From Pyrofollis japonicus (GTDB lineage Archaea; Thermoproteota; Thermoprotei_A; Sulfolobales; Pyrodictiaceae), in NCBI RefSeq assembly GCF_033097485.1, contig NZ_AP028634.1:1941175-2005174 (forward strand): a DNA stretch of 64,000 nt. The letters are read 5' to 3'. This document shows positions 9,190 through 19,193 of this stretch, piece by piece (the stretch's first letter is position 1; the number at the start of each line of letters is the position of its first letter). Both the position numbers and the translations under genes were made by a program. The notes under the pieces are model-generated. The model searched no databases, was not told the origin of the DNA, and saw only the letters and a list, made by a program, of their open reading frames with translations.

Positions 9190-9265
9190 GGTGCTGATAA
9201 CCCCTGTTGCTTCAGAGCCCCTGAGGGGCGGGGGGCTGTGAAGACTTCAGCGGCGACTGAGCACC
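9190..9265 (+). ncRNA. C/D box sRNA candidate
   Basis: A 76-base segment closed by a perfect terminal stem GGTGC/GCACC. Inside are a C-like TGATAA, a D' CTGA, a C' GTGAAGA and a D box CTGA directly before the closing stem. The C'-D guide is CTTCAGCGGCGA, the typical 12 bases. Its complement UCGCCGCUGAAG resembles, from memory, the 23S rRNA stretch that reads CCGCUGAAAGC in E. coli (near 2735). The box C is imperfect and the C-D' interval (about 20) is long, so confidence is moderate. The element is GC-rich and has its own TATA box about 30 bases upstream. Confidence 0.48.
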
Positions 9266-9399
9266 TAAGATACGGTTAGACATGTAGTGGGGCGAATAGT
9301 TACGCTGGCCCCTCGTATACTTGATACTAAGCTGAACGCCCTTAGAGGATCACCGGGTAGTGTGCCCCTTGTCTCTATGAAGCAGTGGTGCCTAGCACA

Positions 9400-11622
9400 A
9401 TGGGTATCGAGGCGCTGCCAGAGGATTTGAGGCAGCTATTACTAAGCATAGGTGTAAAGGAACTGTTCCCAATACAAGAGAAGGCCATAAAAGCTGGCCT
9501 CCTAGAAGGGAAAAGCATTGTTGTCTCGTCACCAACGGGTTCCGGTAAGAGCCTTGTAGCGCTTCTTGCCGCAGTTGCAGCGTTGACAAAGATGCCTGGC
9601 TGCAAGGCTGTTTACGCAGCCCCTCTTCGCAGCCTCGTCTACGAGAGAGCAGCAGAGTGGAAGAAAATCCTTGGCGATATTGGGCTCCGCGTGGCAGTCT
9701 CTACCGGAGACTATGATAAAGTAGAGCCTTGGCTCGGCGAAGCAGACGCAATAATGGTTACGTACGAGAAACTTGACTCGCTGATAAGGCATGGCGCCTA
9801 CTGGCTTCCAAGAGTATGCTTACTTGTCGTTGACGAGATACACTACGTGGCGGACACGAAGAGGGGCCCCGTTCTCGAAACGATTATAGCACGGCTCTCG
9901 GACATTGTAGGCTCTCTACAGATAGTTGCGCTGAGTGCTACTATAGCGAACGCGGATGAGATAGCCAATTGGCTTGGGGCTCGCCTTGTAAGGGATGATT
10001 GGCGCCCAGTCCCTCTCCGGGAAGGCGTCTTCAATAACTACACCATATACTGGGATGATGGCGAAGAAACGAGCGTTGAGAAAAGGACAGGAACACCTAG
10101 CCTTGATGCAGCCCTTGAGGTGGTTGCCCAGGGCGGCCAAGCCATAGTCTTTACGCAGTCTCGCAGGAAGACGCTAGACCTGGCAGAAAAGCTTCTCCGC
10201 ATAGTAGAAGTTAGGCAGGATTTGCAGAAGCTCCTAGATCCTCCTGATAGCGTAGAGGCCTATGTCGAGCAGCTTCTGTCGCGCACGGAGCACGTGGAAC
10301 TCAACACGAGGCTTGCAAGGCTCCTCCGTAGAGGAATAGGAATACACCACGCTGGCCTTGCAAGCTATCAGAGGGATGTTGTAGAAAGGGCCTTCAGGGA
10401 AAGGACAATATACGTAATATTTGCTACACCGACCCTTGCTGCCGGCGTAAACCTACCTGCACGACGTGTCGTAGTGGACTCTCTTTATCGTTACAGCAAG
10501 GGCTCATCGCAGCCAATAGATGTTATGGAGTATAAGCAGCTTGCTGGGCGAGCTGGGCGCCCCGGACTCGACGAACAAGGAGAGGCTGTGATAATTGCGC
10601 GCAACTCTAACCAAGCTTGGAGCTTCTTATTTAAATATGTACGGGGAAGCCCGGAGCCTATTGTCTCAAAACTCGTCTCAGAGGCGTCGATGCGCTCACA
10701 AGTCCTAGCAGTTCTTGCAGGCCTAGGTGAGGCATCAATAGATAACGTGATCTCCGTCTTCGAGAAGACCCTATACGCGAAGCAGTTCGGGAGCCCAGCG
10801 AAAGCTGTTGAGAAGACGCTAACAGAGCTAGAAATCTATGGTTTCGTCGAGGAGCTGAGACCAGGATACTACGCGGCCACGCCGATAGGCAAGAGGGTTG
10901 TAGAGCTCTATGTAGACCCATTAACAGCGCACAGAATCGTAAAAGGCTTATCGAATATACATGAACCCGAGCACTATGTCCTAGAAACTCTGTTCCTAAT
11001 ACTGTGGAACCCCGATGCTGTACATCTTCGTCCCCCACGTAGTCTGCATCTAGAGCTTGAAGCAGAAGCTGAGGACATGCTCAACGAGCTAGGATTCGAG
11101 TACCCCAGCGACTACACGGAGATGGATGTCGCAGTTGCGGCTAAAGCCCTCTATACTGCACAGGCACTACTTGATTGGATAAACGAGGTTCACGAGGACG
11201 CAATCCTCTCGCAATACGGCGCAGACCCAGGCGATTTGAGAACAGTGGTAGAAACTGCCTCATGGCTCGCTTACTCGGCATCCCAGTTGGCCCGCCTCCA
11301 GGCACACCCCGGGGCAGTCTTCCTCGAAGACCTCTCGCAGATGATAAAGCACGGTGTACGGCGCGAGTTATTGGAACTAGTAAAGCTCCCCGGTATAGGA
11401 AGGGTGCGCGCAAGAATACTCTACGAGAAGGGATATACAAGCCCAGACGAAGTGGCCAAACTAAGCCCTGAACAGTTAGCGAGCCTTCTACGAGGCCTCG
11501 GCGAGCATAGAGCACGGCTAGCCCTTGAAAGGGCACAACAGTTCAGAACCATAGATAGAAATACAAGGGAGAAAAACAATGACAAGCGCAAGAGGACACT
11601 ATTCGACTATATGGGCGGCTAA
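9400..11622 (+). CDS. hel308: Hel308-type superfamily 2 DNA helicase
   Basis: ATP-dependent 3'-5' DNA helicase of the Hel308/Ski2 group, acting at stalled replication forks in archaea (family knowledge). Visible motifs: Walker A SPTGSGKS near residue 44, DEIH near 145, SAT motif III (LSATIAN), and motif VI QLAGRAGRPG. The C-terminal part carries the winged-helix/ratchet region and a helix-hairpin-helix (LPGIGRVRARILYEKG). The extreme C-terminus is Lys/Arg-rich then TLFDYMGG, a PCNA-interacting-like tail. About 740 residues, normal for the family. The frame is open from GTG 9385; ATG 9400 is chosen because no ribosome-binding site favours the GTG. Alone in its transcription unit. Confidence 0.9.
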   Translation: MGIEALPEDLRQLLLSIGVKELFPIQEKAIKAGLLEGKSIVVSSPTGSGKSLVALLAAVAALTKMPGCKAVYAAPLRSLVYERAAEWKKILGDIGLRVAVSTGDYDKVEPWLGEADAIMVTYEKLDSLIRHGAYWLPRVCLLVVDEIHYVADTKRGPVLETIIARLSDIVGSLQIVALSATIANADEIANWLGARLVRDDWRPVPLREGVFNNYTIYWDDGEETSVEKRTGTPSLDAALEVVAQGGQAIVFTQSRRKTLDLAEKLLRIVEVRQDLQKLLDPPDSVEAYVEQLLSRTEHVELNTRLARLLRRGIGIHHAGLASYQRDVVERAFRERTIYVIFATPTLAAGVNLPARRVVVDSLYRYSKGSSQPIDVMEYKQLAGRAGRPGLDEQGEAVIIARNSNQAWSFLFKYVRGSPEPIVSKLVSEASMRSQVLAVLAGLGEASIDNVISVFEKTLYAKQFGSPAKAVEKTLTELEIYGFVEELRPGYYAATPIGKRVVELYVDPLTAHRIVKGLSNIHEPEHYVLETLFLILWNPDAVHLRPPRSLHLELEAEAEDMLNELGFEYPSDYTEMDVAVAAKALYTAQALLDWINEVHEDAILSQYGADPGDLRTVVETASWLAYSASQLARLQAHPGAVFLEDLSQMIKHGVRRELLELVKLPGIGRVRARILYEKGYTSPDEVAKLSPEQLASLLRGLGEHRARLALERAQQFRTIDRNTREKNNDKRKRTLFDYMGG

Positions 11623-11823
11623 GCTTAAGAAAGAGCCCCGGGAATACAACAACTTACTGGCTATGAAGTGACCGCCAGTGACTGAGAACCGTAATCGATG
11701 AGGACAGCTTCGCCGACCAGAGCCTCTCCTTTAACGCTAGAACAACTTAAAAAGCAAAACCATGTTTCTTCCCTACTGTATACGTTGAGCATTAACTTAA
11801 TTTTTAACCGGTGGTGGGCCGTT

Positions 11824-12786
11824 GTGCCTCGATTCGACATAGTCTTCGGGCCCGTATACTCCCGGCGCCTCGGACTCTCTCTAGGTATCAACAATATCCC
11901 CTACAAGTATTGCAGCTATACATGTATATACTGTCAGCTAGGCAGAACTATAAGATTGACAATTGAGAGAAAACCATTCTCCAACCCCAATGAAATCGTT
12001 AGAGCCGTTGCCGAGAAACTAGCCGGGCTCGACAAACCAGTAGACTATGTAACCTTTGTTCCAGGTGGAGAACCGACGCTAGACACAATGCTCGGCCGCG
12101 ACATAGAGGCTTTGAAAAAAGAACTAGGAGTAAGAGTAGCAGTCTTATCGAACGCCTCTCTCCTATGGATTAAAGAGGTTAGAGAAGACTTAGCCTCAGC
12201 CGACACCGTCTCAGTAAAAGTAGATGCCGGTGACGAAGCGGTTTGGAAGAGGGTTGACAGACCTCACCCATCGCTTAGCTTCAACAAGGTAGTGGAAGGT
12301 ATACTTGAGTTTAGGGACGAATATGGTGGAAGACTGATAACAGAGACAATGCTTGTCAAAGACGTTAATGACAGTATAGAGGAGCTCAGAAAGATAGCCG
12401 TCCTCATAGAGGAGATAAGGCCGGCAACGGCATACATCATGGTACCTGTCCGCCCGCCGGCAGAGCCCTGGGTTAGGCCAGCAAGTGCCGAGGCACTGGT
12501 CGCTCTCTACAGAATGTTGGAGGAACGCGGTATAGGGGCAGAGATACTTGGCAGGCCTGAGCCACCACCGCCACCACCCCATGAAGACCCTCTACGGTTT
12601 GTGGCAGCAACAGTAGCTGTTCATCCACTAAGACTGAGCTATGTGCAAAGAATTTTCGAGGAAAAAGGTCTAAGCATAGAGGCTGCCCTTAAGGAGCTTA
12701 TCAACAAGTATGGCGTCGAAGTCGTAAGCTATGGGGGCGAAAAATTCCTTGTAAGGAGACCAAGAGCTGAAATCGCTAAGAAATAG
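11824..12786 (+). CDS. Radical SAM protein (COG0731-like) with C-terminal helical domain
   Basis: Radical S-adenosylmethionine enzyme, about 320 residues, with the 4Fe-4S motif CSYTCIYC just after a conserved GPVYSRRLGLSLG segment. A GGEPT motif binds the SAM amino group. After about residue 245 comes a proline run (PPPPPP) and a C-terminal winged-helix-like tail. The open frame extends to GTG/ATG at 11698, but family members begin close to the GPVxSRR segment, and a T-rich AATTTTTAACC at about 11798-11808 sits some 25 bases before GTG 11824, fitting a leaderless message; I therefore start there. A second member of the same family is at 31770. The substrate is unknown. Confidence 0.83.
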   Translation: MPRFDIVFGPVYSRRLGLSLGINNIPYKYCSYTCIYCQLGRTIRLTIERKPFSNPNEIVRAVAEKLAGLDKPVDYVTFVPGGEPTLDTMLGRDIEALKKELGVRVAVLSNASLLWIKEVREDLASADTVSVKVDAGDEAVWKRVDRPHPSLSFNKVVEGILEFRDEYGGRLITETMLVKDVNDSIEELRKIAVLIEEIRPATAYIMVPVRPPAEPWVRPASAEALVALYRMLEERGIGAEILGRPEPPPPPPHEDPLRFVAATVAVHPLRLSYVQRIFEEKGLSIEAALKELINKYGVEVVSYGGEKFLVRRPRAEIAKK

Positions 12787-12829
12787 AATATAGGCGGATC
12801 ACGCTCTCACAAAAAGGTGTGAATGCACT

Positions 12830-13201
12830 TTGACAGAATGTATTTGGTCAAGGAAACTCCTCTTAATAGCCAGTCGGCTGGGAATCAAGATACCCAGCGA
12901 GATAGCTGCCCGTATCTGCATGCTTGACGACTCAGTGGCATTCAGTGTAACAGAACTCTTTGACTTTGTATCAAAATTTGTCGTTGTTAGTGATCCTCTT
13001 GCACGAAAGGAATTGGGCAACGATATCGAGAGCTCTCTTATGGAATTGTATAGGGTTGTTAGAGGGGTATATGGCAGACATATCCCTCGTAGTCTCTACG
13101 ATGCTCTCAAGGCCGTCATGCAGAGGCCCGACGATAAGGAGCAGCTAGCTTTCCTTCTAGGTGCACTCCGCGAGTTTCTTGACGAGCTCTCCGGGACTTA
13201 G
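12830..13201 (+). CDS. Hypothetical small helical protein, 123 aa
   Basis: No family recognised. Predicted mostly alpha-helical and soluble, with no zinc or nucleotide motifs; two cysteines near the N-terminus (about residues 4 and 29). TTG 12830 is supported by GGTGTGA at 12816-12822. It lies 43 bases after the radical SAM gene and 90 before the TIP49 homologue on the same strand, so it may be co-transcribed with either, but nothing in it suggests a role. Confidence 0.6.
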   Translation: MTECIWSRKLLLIASRLGIKIPSEIAARICMLDDSVAFSVTELFDFVSKFVVVSDPLARKELGNDIESSLMELYRVVRGVYGRHIPRSLYDALKAVMQRPDDKEQLAFLLGALREFLDELSGT

Positions 13202-13291
13202 TTTCGGCGACACTGAGACTGTGTGGCCGAGAAGTGCTTTATAGATTTTAATGAAATATTTTTGTAGAAGCGCTTCCCATGAAGACTCTCG

Positions 13292-14653
13292 GTGAAGAAA
13301 GTGGCTTCAATAAAGGAGGTAAAACCAGTAAGAGAGCTACGTAGAGTTGGCGCTCATAGCCATATCCGTGGCCTCGGACTTGACGAAAAAGGACGCGCAA
13401 AGTTCATAGCGGACGGCATGGTTGGGCAAACAGAGGCGCGTGAAGCAGCTGGAATAGTCGTACAGATGATAAAAGAAGGCAAGATGGCTGGTCGTGGAGT
13501 CCTTCTAGTAGGCCCATCCGGGACCGGTAAGACCGCCATAGCAGTAGGCATTGCTAAGGAACTAGGCGAAGACACCCCCTTCGTCGCAATGAGCGGCGCA
13601 GAGATCTATAGCAGCGAGTTAAAGAAGACGGAAGTACTCATGCAAGCAATACGAAAATCAATAGGCGTAAGAATCAAGGAGAGAAGGTTAGTCTATGAAG
13701 GCGTTGTCTCAAAGATAAGGGTCGCTTATGTTAAACACCCCTATAACCCCTACGTAAGAATACCACGTGAAGCAGAGATCACGCTTGAGACAAGGGATGA
13801 TAGTCTAACACTAAGAGTTGGCGAAGATGTTGCTGTTCAGCTGCTCCAGCTACGCATCCGCAAAGGCGATGTTATATGGATAGACGCGGAGACAGGCGAG
13901 GTCCACAAAACTGGTAGCGTGTGCAAGGAGAAGCGATACGACGTCTCTGCTTACCGGTGCGTAGAGGAGCCAAGCGGCCCTGTGAAAAAGGACAAGGAAA
14001 TAGTCTATACGCTAACGCTACACGACTTAGACGTAAGCCTTGCTGCACAGAGGGCAGCATTTGCATCACTACTTGGCATGCCTCCTACAAGGGAGATACC
14101 AAACGAAGTCAGACAGAGAGTGGACGAGGAGGTAAAGAAGCTGATAGAGAGCGGCAAGGCAGAGCTAATACCGGGCGTCCTCTTCATAGATGACGCACAT
14201 ATGCTAGACATAGAAGCATTTAGCTTCCTCACAAGAGCAATGGAGAGTGAGATGAGCCCAATACTGGTACTAGCAACGAACCGTGGTATGACAAAGATAC
14301 GTGGGACAGACATAGAGTCGCCGCACGGTATACCTCTTGACCTCCTTGATAGATTACTGATTATACGTACCAGGCCGTACACTGCTGATGAGATAAAGGA
14401 AATCTTAAGGATAAGAGCAGATGAGGAAGACATACCACTAAGTGAAGACGCGCTAGAAGAGCTAACTAAGCTAGGCGCTGAAAGAAGCCTACGCTACGCC
14501 GTACAGCTAATGGAGCCGGCACGCATACTAGCAGAGCGCGAGGGAAGAACAAAGGTTACCGCAGAAGACGTGAGGAGGGCAGCAAAATACTTCGTAGATG
14601 TAAGGGAGAGCACAAGGTACGTACAAGAGTACGAAGAGAAATTCCTCAAATAA
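13292..14653 (+). CDS. TIP49/RuvB-like AAA+ ATPase
   Basis: 453-residue archaeal relative of eukaryotic RuvBL1/2 (TIP49), AAA+ ATPases of chromatin-remodelling and snoRNP-assembly complexes. Walker A GPSGTGKT is at 74-81. The TIP49-specific OB-fold insertion (domain II) lies at about 125-250. Walker B reads [10 protein letters not shown] near 295, where eukaryotic proteins have DEVH, so the catalytic Glu position is Asp. Sensor I (LATNRG) and the C-terminal helical lid follow. Function in archaea is not settled; a hexameric ring working on protein or RNA-protein complexes is inferred. GTG 13292 is the start; a TTTATAG TATA-like sequence is at about 13238. Monocistronic as far as can be seen. 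Confidence 0.92.
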   Translation: MKKVASIKEVKPVRELRRVGAHSHIRGLGLDEKGRAKFIADGMVGQTEAREAAGIVVQMIKEGKMAGRGVLLVGPSGTGKTAIAVGIAKELGEDTPFVAMSGAEIYSSELKKTEVLMQAIRKSIGVRIKERRLVYEGVVSKIRVAYVKHPYNPYVRIPREAEITLETRDDSLTLRVGEDVAVQLLQLRIRKGDVIWIDAETGEVHKTGSVCKEKRYDVSAYRCVEEPSGPVKKDKEIVYTLTLHDLDVSLAAQRAAFASLLGMPPTREIPNEVRQRVDEEVKKLIESGKAELIPGVLFIDDAHMLDIEAFSFLTRAMESEMSPILVLATNRGMTKIRGTDIESPHGIPLDLLDRLLIIRTRPYTADEIKEILRIRADEEDIPLSEDALEELTKLGAERSLRYAVQLMEPARILAEREGRTKVTAEDVRRAAKYFVDVRESTRYVQEYEEKFLK

Positions 14654-14838
14654 CTCGTCGGCCTCCGGTGTTGCGACTATATTGGTACTGCTTTTCCAAT
14701 AATGCATGTTACCGACACATACTCATAACGCCTTCTTTTGACTACTTATTAACCTCTAGAGAAGATATAGTCGAATCAAAGCCTAGCCAGGAAAGAGTCA
14801 TTTCTTGCCCCTATCGGCTCGGAAGATGGTGTTGCTCA

Positions 14839-16245
14839 ATGGGGTTTAAGGATAAGCTAGCAAGAGCTGAGCAACTCTTTGGTTTTGACACGGTCTACCT
14901 TGTTCCGGGCCGTGCAGAAGTTGAGCCAAACGAGGTAGACATTAGGACGAGGTTTAGCCGAAACGTCCCCTTGCTAGTACCCGTGGTCTCGTCGCCTATG
15001 GATACTGTTACCGAGCACGAACTCGCCATAGTACTTGCTCTTCATGGGGCCCTCGGCGTCATTCATAGGAATATGCCAGTGGAACAGCAAGTAGAGGAAG
15101 TTCGCAAGGTTAAGGAGCATCCTCCGATAAGGCTCCGAATAGCCTATCTGAGGCCAAGCGATTCATGTGCTTATGCCCTTGAGATTATGAGGCAGCTAGG
15201 CGTACGTTCCTTACCAGTTGTTGACGGCACTACTGTTAGCGGATACGTATACTTCTCGGAGCTCGAGAAGGAGTGCCATAGTGGTCACGAACGAGTCCGG
15301 GATAGCACTAAGCCTGGAAAGACCTATAGTGTTAAGAGTGTTAATGAAGCACGTCTCGATGTTGTAAGGGGAGTTACTGATGCGGCTGCTATAGTCTTGT
15401 CAAATGGTAACTATGTTGGCACCTTACTTGTTAGCGACGCGCTAGAAGAGCTAACCCCCTTATTGGACAATGAAGGAAGGTTGCGAGTAGCAGCAGCGAT
15501 ATCACCTTTCGATAAAGAACGCGCACTAAAACTGGACAAGCATGTTGATGCGCTTGTTAGCGATGTAGCACACTTTCACAATTCCAATGTGATCAAGGCT
15601 GCACGCAACCTAGTAAAAGAAATCACGTCAGACTTTGTTGCAGGGAATATTGGAACTTATAACGCAGCGATAGACGTTGTGTCCGAAATTGAACGCATAG
15701 ACGGGCTGAGAGTTGGCATAGCTGGCGGCTCCATATGTACCACGGCTTTCGTCGGCGGTGCATATGCGCCAACACTGTGGGCAGTTGCCTCAGTAAGAGA
15801 CGCCCTAAAAGAGATGGGAGCAGACGATACACCAGTGATAGCTGATGGAGGTATAAGGAGCAGCGGCGACGCAGTTAAGGCGCTAGCCGCAGGAGCTAGT
15901 AGCGTCATGTTGGGCTATGTGTTCGCGGGTACCGATGAGGCAGCAGCACCACTAATAGCTATGGGAGAGAAGCTCTACAAGCCGTATCGCGGAATGGCAA
16001 GCAAGGGGGCGATGAGTCGGCGCTTTGCAGCAGACCGCTATACTAGGCTAGTTAAACGAGCCGCGGAAGGAGTAGAAGGACTCGTTGCCTACAAGGGACC
16101 GGCAGCCAAGGTGCTCAAAGAGTTCATTGAAGGAATAAAGGCTGGCCTAGGATACGCAGGTGCACGCAATATTGCCGAACTCTGGGAGAAAGCGGTATTC
16201 GGTATAGCGCCGCGCAAGTACACAATAGGCGAAATTAACGAGTAA
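14839..16245 (+). CDS. guaB: IMP dehydrogenase family protein
   Basis: NAD-dependent IMP to XMP conversion, the first committed step of GMP synthesis. About 468 residues from ATG 14839. The frame is open from 14668, but those 57 codons do not resemble the family and the conserved start region (DTVYLVPG) follows ATG 14839. Seen: the substrate loop with the catalytic Cys (GGSICTTAFVGG), an IADGGIRSSGD phosphate site, YRGMASKGAM, and a flap DRY dyad. The loop has Ala where most IMPDHs have Arg (SICTTR), and 'EGLV' replaces the usual EGRV, so it is a divergent member. CBS-like repeats sit between about 95 and 205. GMP reductase is less likely because the DRY flap is present. Confidence 0.85.
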   Translation: MGFKDKLARAEQLFGFDTVYLVPGRAEVEPNEVDIRTRFSRNVPLLVPVVSSPMDTVTEHELAIVLALHGALGVIHRNMPVEQQVEEVRKVKEHPPIRLRIAYLRPSDSCAYALEIMRQLGVRSLPVVDGTTVSGYVYFSELEKECHSGHERVRDSTKPGKTYSVKSVNEARLDVVRGVTDAAAIVLSNGNYVGTLLVSDALEELTPLLDNEGRLRVAAAISPFDKERALKLDKHVDALVSDVAHFHNSNVIKAARNLVKEITSDFVAGNIGTYNAAIDVVSEIERIDGLRVGIAGGSICTTAFVGGAYAPTLWAVASVRDALKEMGADDTPVIADGGIRSSGDAVKALAAGASSVMLGYVFAGTDEAAAPLIAMGEKLYKPYRGMASKGAMSRRFAADRYTRLVKRAAEGVEGLVAYKGPAAKVLKEFIEGIKAGLGYAGARNIAELWEKAVFGIAPRKYTIGEINE

Positions 16246-16413
16246 GCATGATATTGTTCACGAAGTTTTTCCAAAATGAAGCATCCTCGTTACCTGCCTT
16301 GCCTGTCCTTACCCAGCATCCTTAATGTCTGAAGCGCTATAGATAAGGGGGTAGTAGGTAGAGACAGATAGGAGCAGTGTACAGGAAACTCTCTGAGGGG
16401 ATCAAGCTAAGCC

Positions 16414-17235
16414 ATGAATCCCGTTGATACTGGCACAAATCCGGTGTATACACGGTATAGGACCAAGTTCCGTGAATTTTTGAAGGAGCTCGCCTCTATG
16501 CCTCTACAAGGCTTCGACGAAGTTGTACGCATGCTAGAGGAGTCTTCGGAGCCAGAGTTCGCCGCCATCTACGTGTCAATGATAAGTAGGACGGCCGGGC
16601 TCTGGCTCGTATGGGAAGATTATTGTCGTAGCGTCTCTTCCGAGTTCATGGGGTTGTGTCGCGACATAGAGGCAGCTATAAGCGAGAGCGGTACAAGAAT
16701 TGGCGGCGTATCCAGCTTCTTTAATTCTTCGCTGAAAAAGCTACTCGTAAAAATGCACGCCGACCTCTCGCCCGGAATAGTTGTCCCTGCATGGATTATA
16801 ACTTATTCATCGTTCACGGGAGACAAGGTAGTCCTCCATCTGGCTGGACTACATCCCTCGGAGCAGCTTAGACGCCTACCATACTTCGTAGCAGTGCTCG
16901 GAACACTTGACGCCATTCTAAAGGCGTATCTTGACTACTATCTTACCAAGGGATCAGACTTTGCGTACATAACTGCAGAGTATATTTACTGGGAAGTAGC
17001 TAAGCCGACAACACTCTTCTTTGACGCGGTTGTGGACGAGTTGTCGTGCGGAAAATGCATTAATACGAGAAAGGACTTGTACGAGCTTGTCTTATCTGCT
17101 CTGGAGGAGAACGATACGGAGCCTCCGCACTTATCCCCTAAGAGCTACATAGCCTCCCTAAGCAGAGAGGTACAAAGGGTACTCTACCGGAGGCTAAGCT
17201 CTGAGCGCCTAAGAGCATTCCAGCTAGGAGCATAG
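16414..17235 (+). CDS. Hypothetical protein, 273 aa
   Basis: I do not recognise the family. Mostly helical and soluble, with no signal peptide; a CGKC pair lies near residue 211-214 and several aromatic-rich helices in the middle. The start ATG 16414 has GAGGGGAT about ten bases upstream, and a TATA-like CTATAGATAAG at about 16337 would promote it. It is followed at 45 bases by an ABC exporter on the same strand; a shared operon is possible, but an AT-rich gap between them could equally hold a separate promoter. Confidence 0.65.
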   Translation: MNPVDTGTNPVYTRYRTKFREFLKELASMPLQGFDEVVRMLEESSEPEFAAIYVSMISRTAGLWLVWEDYCRSVSSEFMGLCRDIEAAISESGTRIGGVSSFFNSSLKKLLVKMHADLSPGIVVPAWIITYSSFTGDKVVLHLAGLHPSEQLRRLPYFVAVLGTLDAILKAYLDYYLTKGSDFAYITAEYIYWEVAKPTTLFFDAVVDELSCGKCINTRKDLYELVLSALEENDTEPPHLSPKSYIASLSREVQRVLYRRLSSERLRAFQLGA

Positions 17236-17279
17236 ATATAATAATTAAGATAAAGCCTCTATCTATCCTAGGGCGATGG

Positions 17280-18953
17280 ATGGGTGGGCATCGTGTCGGA
17301 TATGTAGTTAGGTTTGCTTACTCGGTTACACGGCGTTTCTCGCTACACATCAGCGTAGCAGCCCTGATTATCTGGATTATATTGCTCGCCGTGTTCTTCT
17401 ACTACACACTTATTACAAAAGACTTTATAGACTATCTTGTGTCCCTTCTTCAATCAACGAGAACTAGTTGGCATTACAGCATACTTCGCTATGCGCTTAT
17501 CTTGCTTGCTTTATGGGTACTAAAATATATCTTAAACATATTTGGAGAATATCTGCTGAGACTTACTGGTCTTGCAACTCTCGAAGGCTTGGCGACCGAG
17601 TTTATTAAGAGTCTTGCAGCCGCTAGGCCTACTAAGCTCCCGGATAAAGGAGATATTATTGGCAGGTTTATATCGGATCTCAGTCGAGTGTCCGAGCTTG
17701 GAGGATTTTTGGCATCATTAGGGGTTCAACTTGCAAGGATAGGTATAGGTGCTTTTCTGCTCTATACTCTTAACCCGAAGCTCTTTGCTGTAACACTTAT
17801 CATTATCCCTATATACTATGCAGTGTTTAGGATTAGTAGCAGGAAGCTGGCTTTCGTGTCTGAGCAAGAGCGGCATGCATTCTCGAGACTATCTACAGTG
17901 TTTCGGGACTTTGTTGAAGGCCTCCTTCATGTGAAAGCCTCGCCTAGTATACGTAGGTACCTTAGCTCTGCTTCGGAGAAGAATGTACGCTCCTGGGGGT
18001 CTAGGCTTCGTCGTGTATTCTTTTATGACACGTTCTTTAATCAGAGCTTTAACAGTCTCTATGACGTTGTGAGGCTAATAGTTCTAGTAATTGGAGGCTT
18101 CTTCGTAGCCTGGGGTGAGGCCACAGTTGGCAGCATTATAGCATTTAGTAACGCGGTTTACAGCGTATTTGAGCCTATAGCGAACATATCGTACGCGTTT
18201 GCGACGCTTGGCGAACTCTATCCCTACGTCAAGCGTGTCCAGGAAGTACTGGAACTTGAGCCGGAAAGAGATGTAGGCGAGAAGCTAAGCAAGGTGGACA
18301 AGATTGAGGCTTATAGTGTAGAAGTAGAAGTGGGAGGCCGTAAGCTCCTCCAAGACGTCTCTTTGACCTTGTATAGAGGACGCGTTTACGCAGTAGTTGG
18401 GCCCACGGGCTCTGGTAAATCAACGCTCCTCTTAACACTTATCAGGTTCTACGAGCCAGCTAGGGGGGAGGTGAGAGTCAATGGTCGTGATTATCGTGTT
18501 TACAGTATATTGTCGCTCCGCGAGAGAATACTCTACCTGCCCCAGCATCCTCTAGTAATTCAAGCAAGTATTAGAGACAATATAGCGCTGGGAAAACCGT
18601 TATCAGACAACGATATATGGCGTGCACTGAGAATCGCTGCTGTAGACTTTGTGACAAGCTTGGACGAGATCGTGGACCCCTCTAAGCTAAGTGATGGCCA
18701 GAAGCAGAGACTTGCCTTAGCAAGGGCCATAGCTCAGAACCCTGACGTGCTTCTCCTCGATGAAGCGCTAAATGCTGTAGATGAACAAACCGAGGCACTT
18801 ATTATGAAAAACTTGCGCGAAGAGGTAGCAAATGAAAGGCTAGCATCTGTAGTAATAGTTACTCATCGATCATCAACCCTGGAACATACCGACTATATCT
18901 ATGTGCTTGATAAAGGTAGAATAGTGTGTGAGGGTATCCCGGAGATGTGCTAA
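17280..18953 (+). CDS. ABC exporter half-transporter (permease-ATPase fusion)
   Basis: 557 residues, of MsbA/ABCB type, expected to work as a homodimer at the cytoplasmic membrane. The N-terminal 300 residues hold about six hydrophobic segments (starting near 27-43 and 68-85). The nucleotide-binding domain has Walker A GPTGSGKST, a Q-loop (LPQHP), signature LSDGQKQR, Walker B DVLLLDEAL and an H-loop His in VIVTHR. The signature motif is LSDGQ rather than LSGGQ, a common minor change. Substrate is unknown: lipid, drug or peptide export are all possible. ATG 17280 is used. Preceded by a hypothetical gene; a 240-base gap follows, then the minus-strand rpl12. Confidence 0.88.
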   Translation: MGGHRVGYVVRFAYSVTRRFSLHISVAALIIWIILLAVFFYYTLITKDFIDYLVSLLQSTRTSWHYSILRYALILLALWVLKYILNIFGEYLLRLTGLATLEGLATEFIKSLAAARPTKLPDKGDIIGRFISDLSRVSELGGFLASLGVQLARIGIGAFLLYTLNPKLFAVTLIIIPIYYAVFRISSRKLAFVSEQERHAFSRLSTVFRDFVEGLLHVKASPSIRRYLSSASEKNVRSWGSRLRRVFFYDTFFNQSFNSLYDVVRLIVLVIGGFFVAWGEATVGSIIAFSNAVYSVFEPIANISYAFATLGELYPYVKRVQEVLELEPERDVGEKLSKVDKIEAYSVEVEVGGRKLLQDVSLTLYRGRVYAVVGPTGSGKSTLLLTLIRFYEPARGEVRVNGRDYRVYSILSLRERILYLPQHPLVIQASIRDNIALGKPLSDNDIWRALRIAAVDFVTSLDEIVDPSKLSDGQKQRLALARAIAQNPDVLLLDEALNAVDEQTEALIMKNLREEVANERLASVVIVTHRSSTLEHTDYIYVLDKGRIVCEGIPEMC

Positions 18954-19138
18954 GAACTTGTGCGACGATTGCACTAAGGGCATAGCTATGTATTTAGACT
19001 AGATGCGGGGTACCGGCAATTAGTTGGTACAATACAAGACTACTATACTGTCTTCTTATCTTCTAATGCTATGAGACATGATTCTTAGTTACGTGGAGGA
19101 ATGTGGAGAACAGGAAGAGGTTCCTAGTGAAGGGCTTC

Positions 19139-19146
19139 TTAAAAAC
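19139..19146 (-). terminator. T-tract downstream of rpl12
   Basis: The minus strand has TTTTTAAG about 48-55 bases after the rpl12 stop, a weak archaeal-style T-rich terminator. The rest of the 18954-19193 gap shows no convincing gene. Confidence 0.35.
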
Positions 19147-19193
19147 CTGGTCAGTGCTTGGTAAAATAGCCTGGTTCTCTATGTATTCGGGCC

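Noticed and set aside
14668..14838. N-terminal extension of the IMP dehydrogenase homologue
   Set aside because: The 57 codons do not resemble the family and contain no ribosome-binding site; ATG 14839 fits the conserved start.
18954..19193. ncRNA in the gap after the ABC exporter
   Set aside because: No consistent stem or box pattern; only a weak T-run for rpl12 termination.
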